A stretch of DNA of 64,000 bases from Mesotoga prima MesG1.Ag.4.2. GTDB taxonomy: Bacteria; Thermotogota; Thermotogae; Petrotogales; Kosmotogaceae. The position numbers and the translations under genes were made by a program. The stretch is from contig NC_017934.1 in assembly GCF_000147715.2 (NCBI RefSeq), positions 434,001 to 498,000 on the forward strand, given 5' to 3'. Each line of letters starts with the position of its first letter. The stretch's first letter is position 1. Below are positions 62,720-64,000 of this stretch, one piece after another. The notes under the pieces are model-generated. The model was not told where the DNA came from and searched no databases. It worked only from the letters and a program-made list of their open reading frames with translations.

Positions 62720-64000
62720 ATGCAAGCGGTAGTCATTGGAGGTGGAGTTGTCGGGTGTCTAATCGCTCGAGAACTCAGCAGATTTAGAATTAAGGTTGTT
62801 CTCGTTGAGAAATTAGAGGATATAGGACAGGGAGTTACTAAAGCAAACTCTGCTATTCTTCACGGTGGCTATGACGATCCGCCAGGAACATTAAGAGCTA
62901 GGTTCTGCGCTCCCGGAAATCTAATGTTTGATAAGCTCGCTGAAGAATTGAAATTCCCTGTAAAAAGGACCGGATCGATTGTCGTAGCAAAGGACAGAAA
63001 CGAGCTTCCAAAACTTGAGGAGCTACTTCAAAATGGTATCAACAATGGAGTAAAAGATCTCAGAATCGTTGGCAAAAATGAGCTTAGAGAGCTGGAACCT
63101 CACATTTCAGATGAATTTAATTATGCCCTATTTTGTGGTACTGCTGGAATCACTGAGCCCTGGATGGTGGCGATTGCTTCGGCTATGAATGTTGCCGCAA
63201 ACGGGGGCGAGGTTGTCACAGGTGAAGAAGTCATAGGCGGGAAGATCAATGAAGGAAGGGTCACCGAAGTATTTCTAAGTTCTGGCAGGAAGATTGAAGC
63301 CGACTTGGTAATAAACGCAGCCGGTCTCTTCTACGAAAAGGTTGCTTCAGCCTTTAACGTGAATGTGCCCCCGGTTCATTTGAGAAAGGGTGAGTATATC
63401 CTTTTGGATAAAAAGGCAAGTGAATTAGTAAATATGATAATATTTCCGCTTCCAACCGCTGCAGGAAAGGGAAAATTAGTTGTCCCAACGGTTGATGGAG
63501 GAGTTCTTCTAGGGCCGACTTCAGTTGAACTACCCGAGTTTTCGCCGGAAGATGTTAGCACTACTGATTCTGGGCTGACTTCAGTTAGAGAATCTGGAGA
63601 ATATCTTATCCCGGGAATAGACAATGCAAAGTGGTTCATAAAGTCATTTGCCGGGCTGAGACCTGAAACCGTCCAAAAGGATTTCTACATAAAGAGAGCC
63701 GAAGAACTTGCAAACTTCATCACAGTGGGGGCTATGAGATCTCCAGGTTTGACTGCAGCCCCCGCAATTGCGGAATTCGTAGTTAGTATGATCGTTCCAG
63801 AAACTGGAATCGATCTGGTTAGAAGAGACGATTTTGTTCCGTGTCTTGAAGAGAGAGTAAAGATAAAGGAACTTCCAGCTGGGAAAGTCTCTGAGATGAT
63901 TGATGAAAACCCTGCGTATGGGCGAATCGTCTGTCAATGCAATGAGGTTTCTGAAGCCGAGATAGTCCAGGCCATTCGCGATGGAGCAAGAACAATTGAC
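62720..64000 (+). CDS. FAD-dependent glycerol-3-phosphate dehydrogenase-like oxidoreductase, partial
   Basis: 427 codons visible, running off the right edge. The N-terminus VVIGGGVVGCLIARELSRF is the FAD-binding fold; HGGYDD, RKGEYILLDK and VGAMRSPGLTAAPAIAEF are family blocks of GlpA/GlpO- and L-2-hydroxyglutarate-oxidase-like enzymes. IVCQCNEVSEAEIVQAI near the visible end starts a BFD-like [2Fe-2S] domain. The GlpP-controlled leader supports glycerol-3-phosphate as substrate. Electron acceptor and C-terminus are not visible. Confidence 0.88.
   Translation, partial: MQAVVIGGGVVGCLIARELSRFRIKVVLVEKLEDIGQGVTKANSAILHGGYDDPPGTLRARFCAPGNLMFDKLAEELKFPVKRTGSIVVAKDRNELPKLEELLQNGINNGVKDLRIVGKNELRELEPHISDEFNYALFCGTAGITEPWMVAIASAMNVAANGGEVVTGEEVIGGKINEGRVTEVFLSSGRKIEADLVINAAGLFYEKVASAFNVNVPPVHLRKGEYILLDKKASELVNMIIFPLPTAAGKGKLVVPTVDGGVLLGPTSVELPEFSPEDVSTTDSGLTSVRESGEYLIPGIDNAKWFIKSFAGLRPETVQKDFYIKRAEELANFITVGAMRSPGLTAAPAIAEFVVSMIVPETGIDLVRRDDFVPCLEERVKIKELPAGKVSEMIDENPAYGRIVCQCNEVSEAEIVQAIRDGARTID

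Overview
The window looks like a chromosome segment of a bacterium in the phylum Thermotogota, most likely a mesophilic Mesotoga/Kosmotoga-type member. This rests on family resemblance read by eye: an NAD-dependent GH4 alpha-glucosidase of the AglA type, a secreted type I pullulanase of the PulA type, a trehalose synthase (TreT) beside a trehalose-type ABC importer, an apparently PPi-dependent phosphofructokinase, a flavodiiron protein and a monomeric [FeFe]-hydrogenase. Gene density is high. Many genes overlap by 1-26 bases, Shine-Dalgarno (SD) sequences of the GGAGGTG type are strong, and TTG/GTG starts are frequent. I see no rRNA, tRNA, CRISPR array, insertion sequence or prophage.

Layout. 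Positions 1-6067 (minus strand) form one overlapping operon: GIY-YIG protein, SAM hydrolase, sensor kinase, sigma54-type response regulator, and a DHH/CBS/nucleotidyltransferase fusion that runs off the left edge. At 6159-8032 are a fold-III PLP racemase and a GNAT protein, followed by a 730-base stretch without a clear gene. At 8763-13508 an alpha-glucoside-type ABC importer lies divergent to aglA. At 13642-23313 are assorted genes: tag, a zinc peptidase, fprA, a HAD hydrolase, two deoxynucleoside kinases, a MoaB-like protein, pulA with a secreted SNase-like partner whose 3' end is frameshifted, and a VanZ-like protein.

Positions 23448-31948 hold a compact housekeeping run: rpmB, then alr-yhaM-topA-ddl-hslV-hslU-dprA, each joined to the next by short overlaps. 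At 32012-35292 are fba, ackA and a cyclic-nucleotide-domain-like protein. At 35299-38539 are a GNAT protein, a DUF3783 protein, a fumarylacetoacetase-family gene broken by an in-frame TAG, and DegV. At 38765-44471 a LacI-type regulator with overlapping operator palindromes leads a malF-malG-malE-treT trehalose operon. It converges on pfp across a shared terminator.

At 46044-47631 are an aminotransferase and a 37-codon gene with its own promoter, SD and terminator. At 47738-58658 two very large repeat proteins (seven cadherin-like modules; twelve fibronectin-like modules plus a C-terminal propeller-like region) flank hydA, a WcaJ-type sugar transferase and a metallophosphoesterase, suggesting a cell-envelope locus. 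At 58682-61988 is a peptide-type ABC importer lacking ATPase genes. At 61989-64000 are glpP and a divergent FAD oxidoreductase whose leader carries a terminator with a competing antiterminator helix.

The main theme is saccharide uptake and breakdown (alpha-glucosides, trehalose, pullulan) feeding glycolysis and acetate/H2 metabolism. The best leads for new biology are the 37-codon gene, the frameshift at a T7 slippery run in the SNase-like gene, the amber-interrupted FAH gene, two probable leaderless promoters, the GlpP switch, and the large repeat-protein envelope locus.
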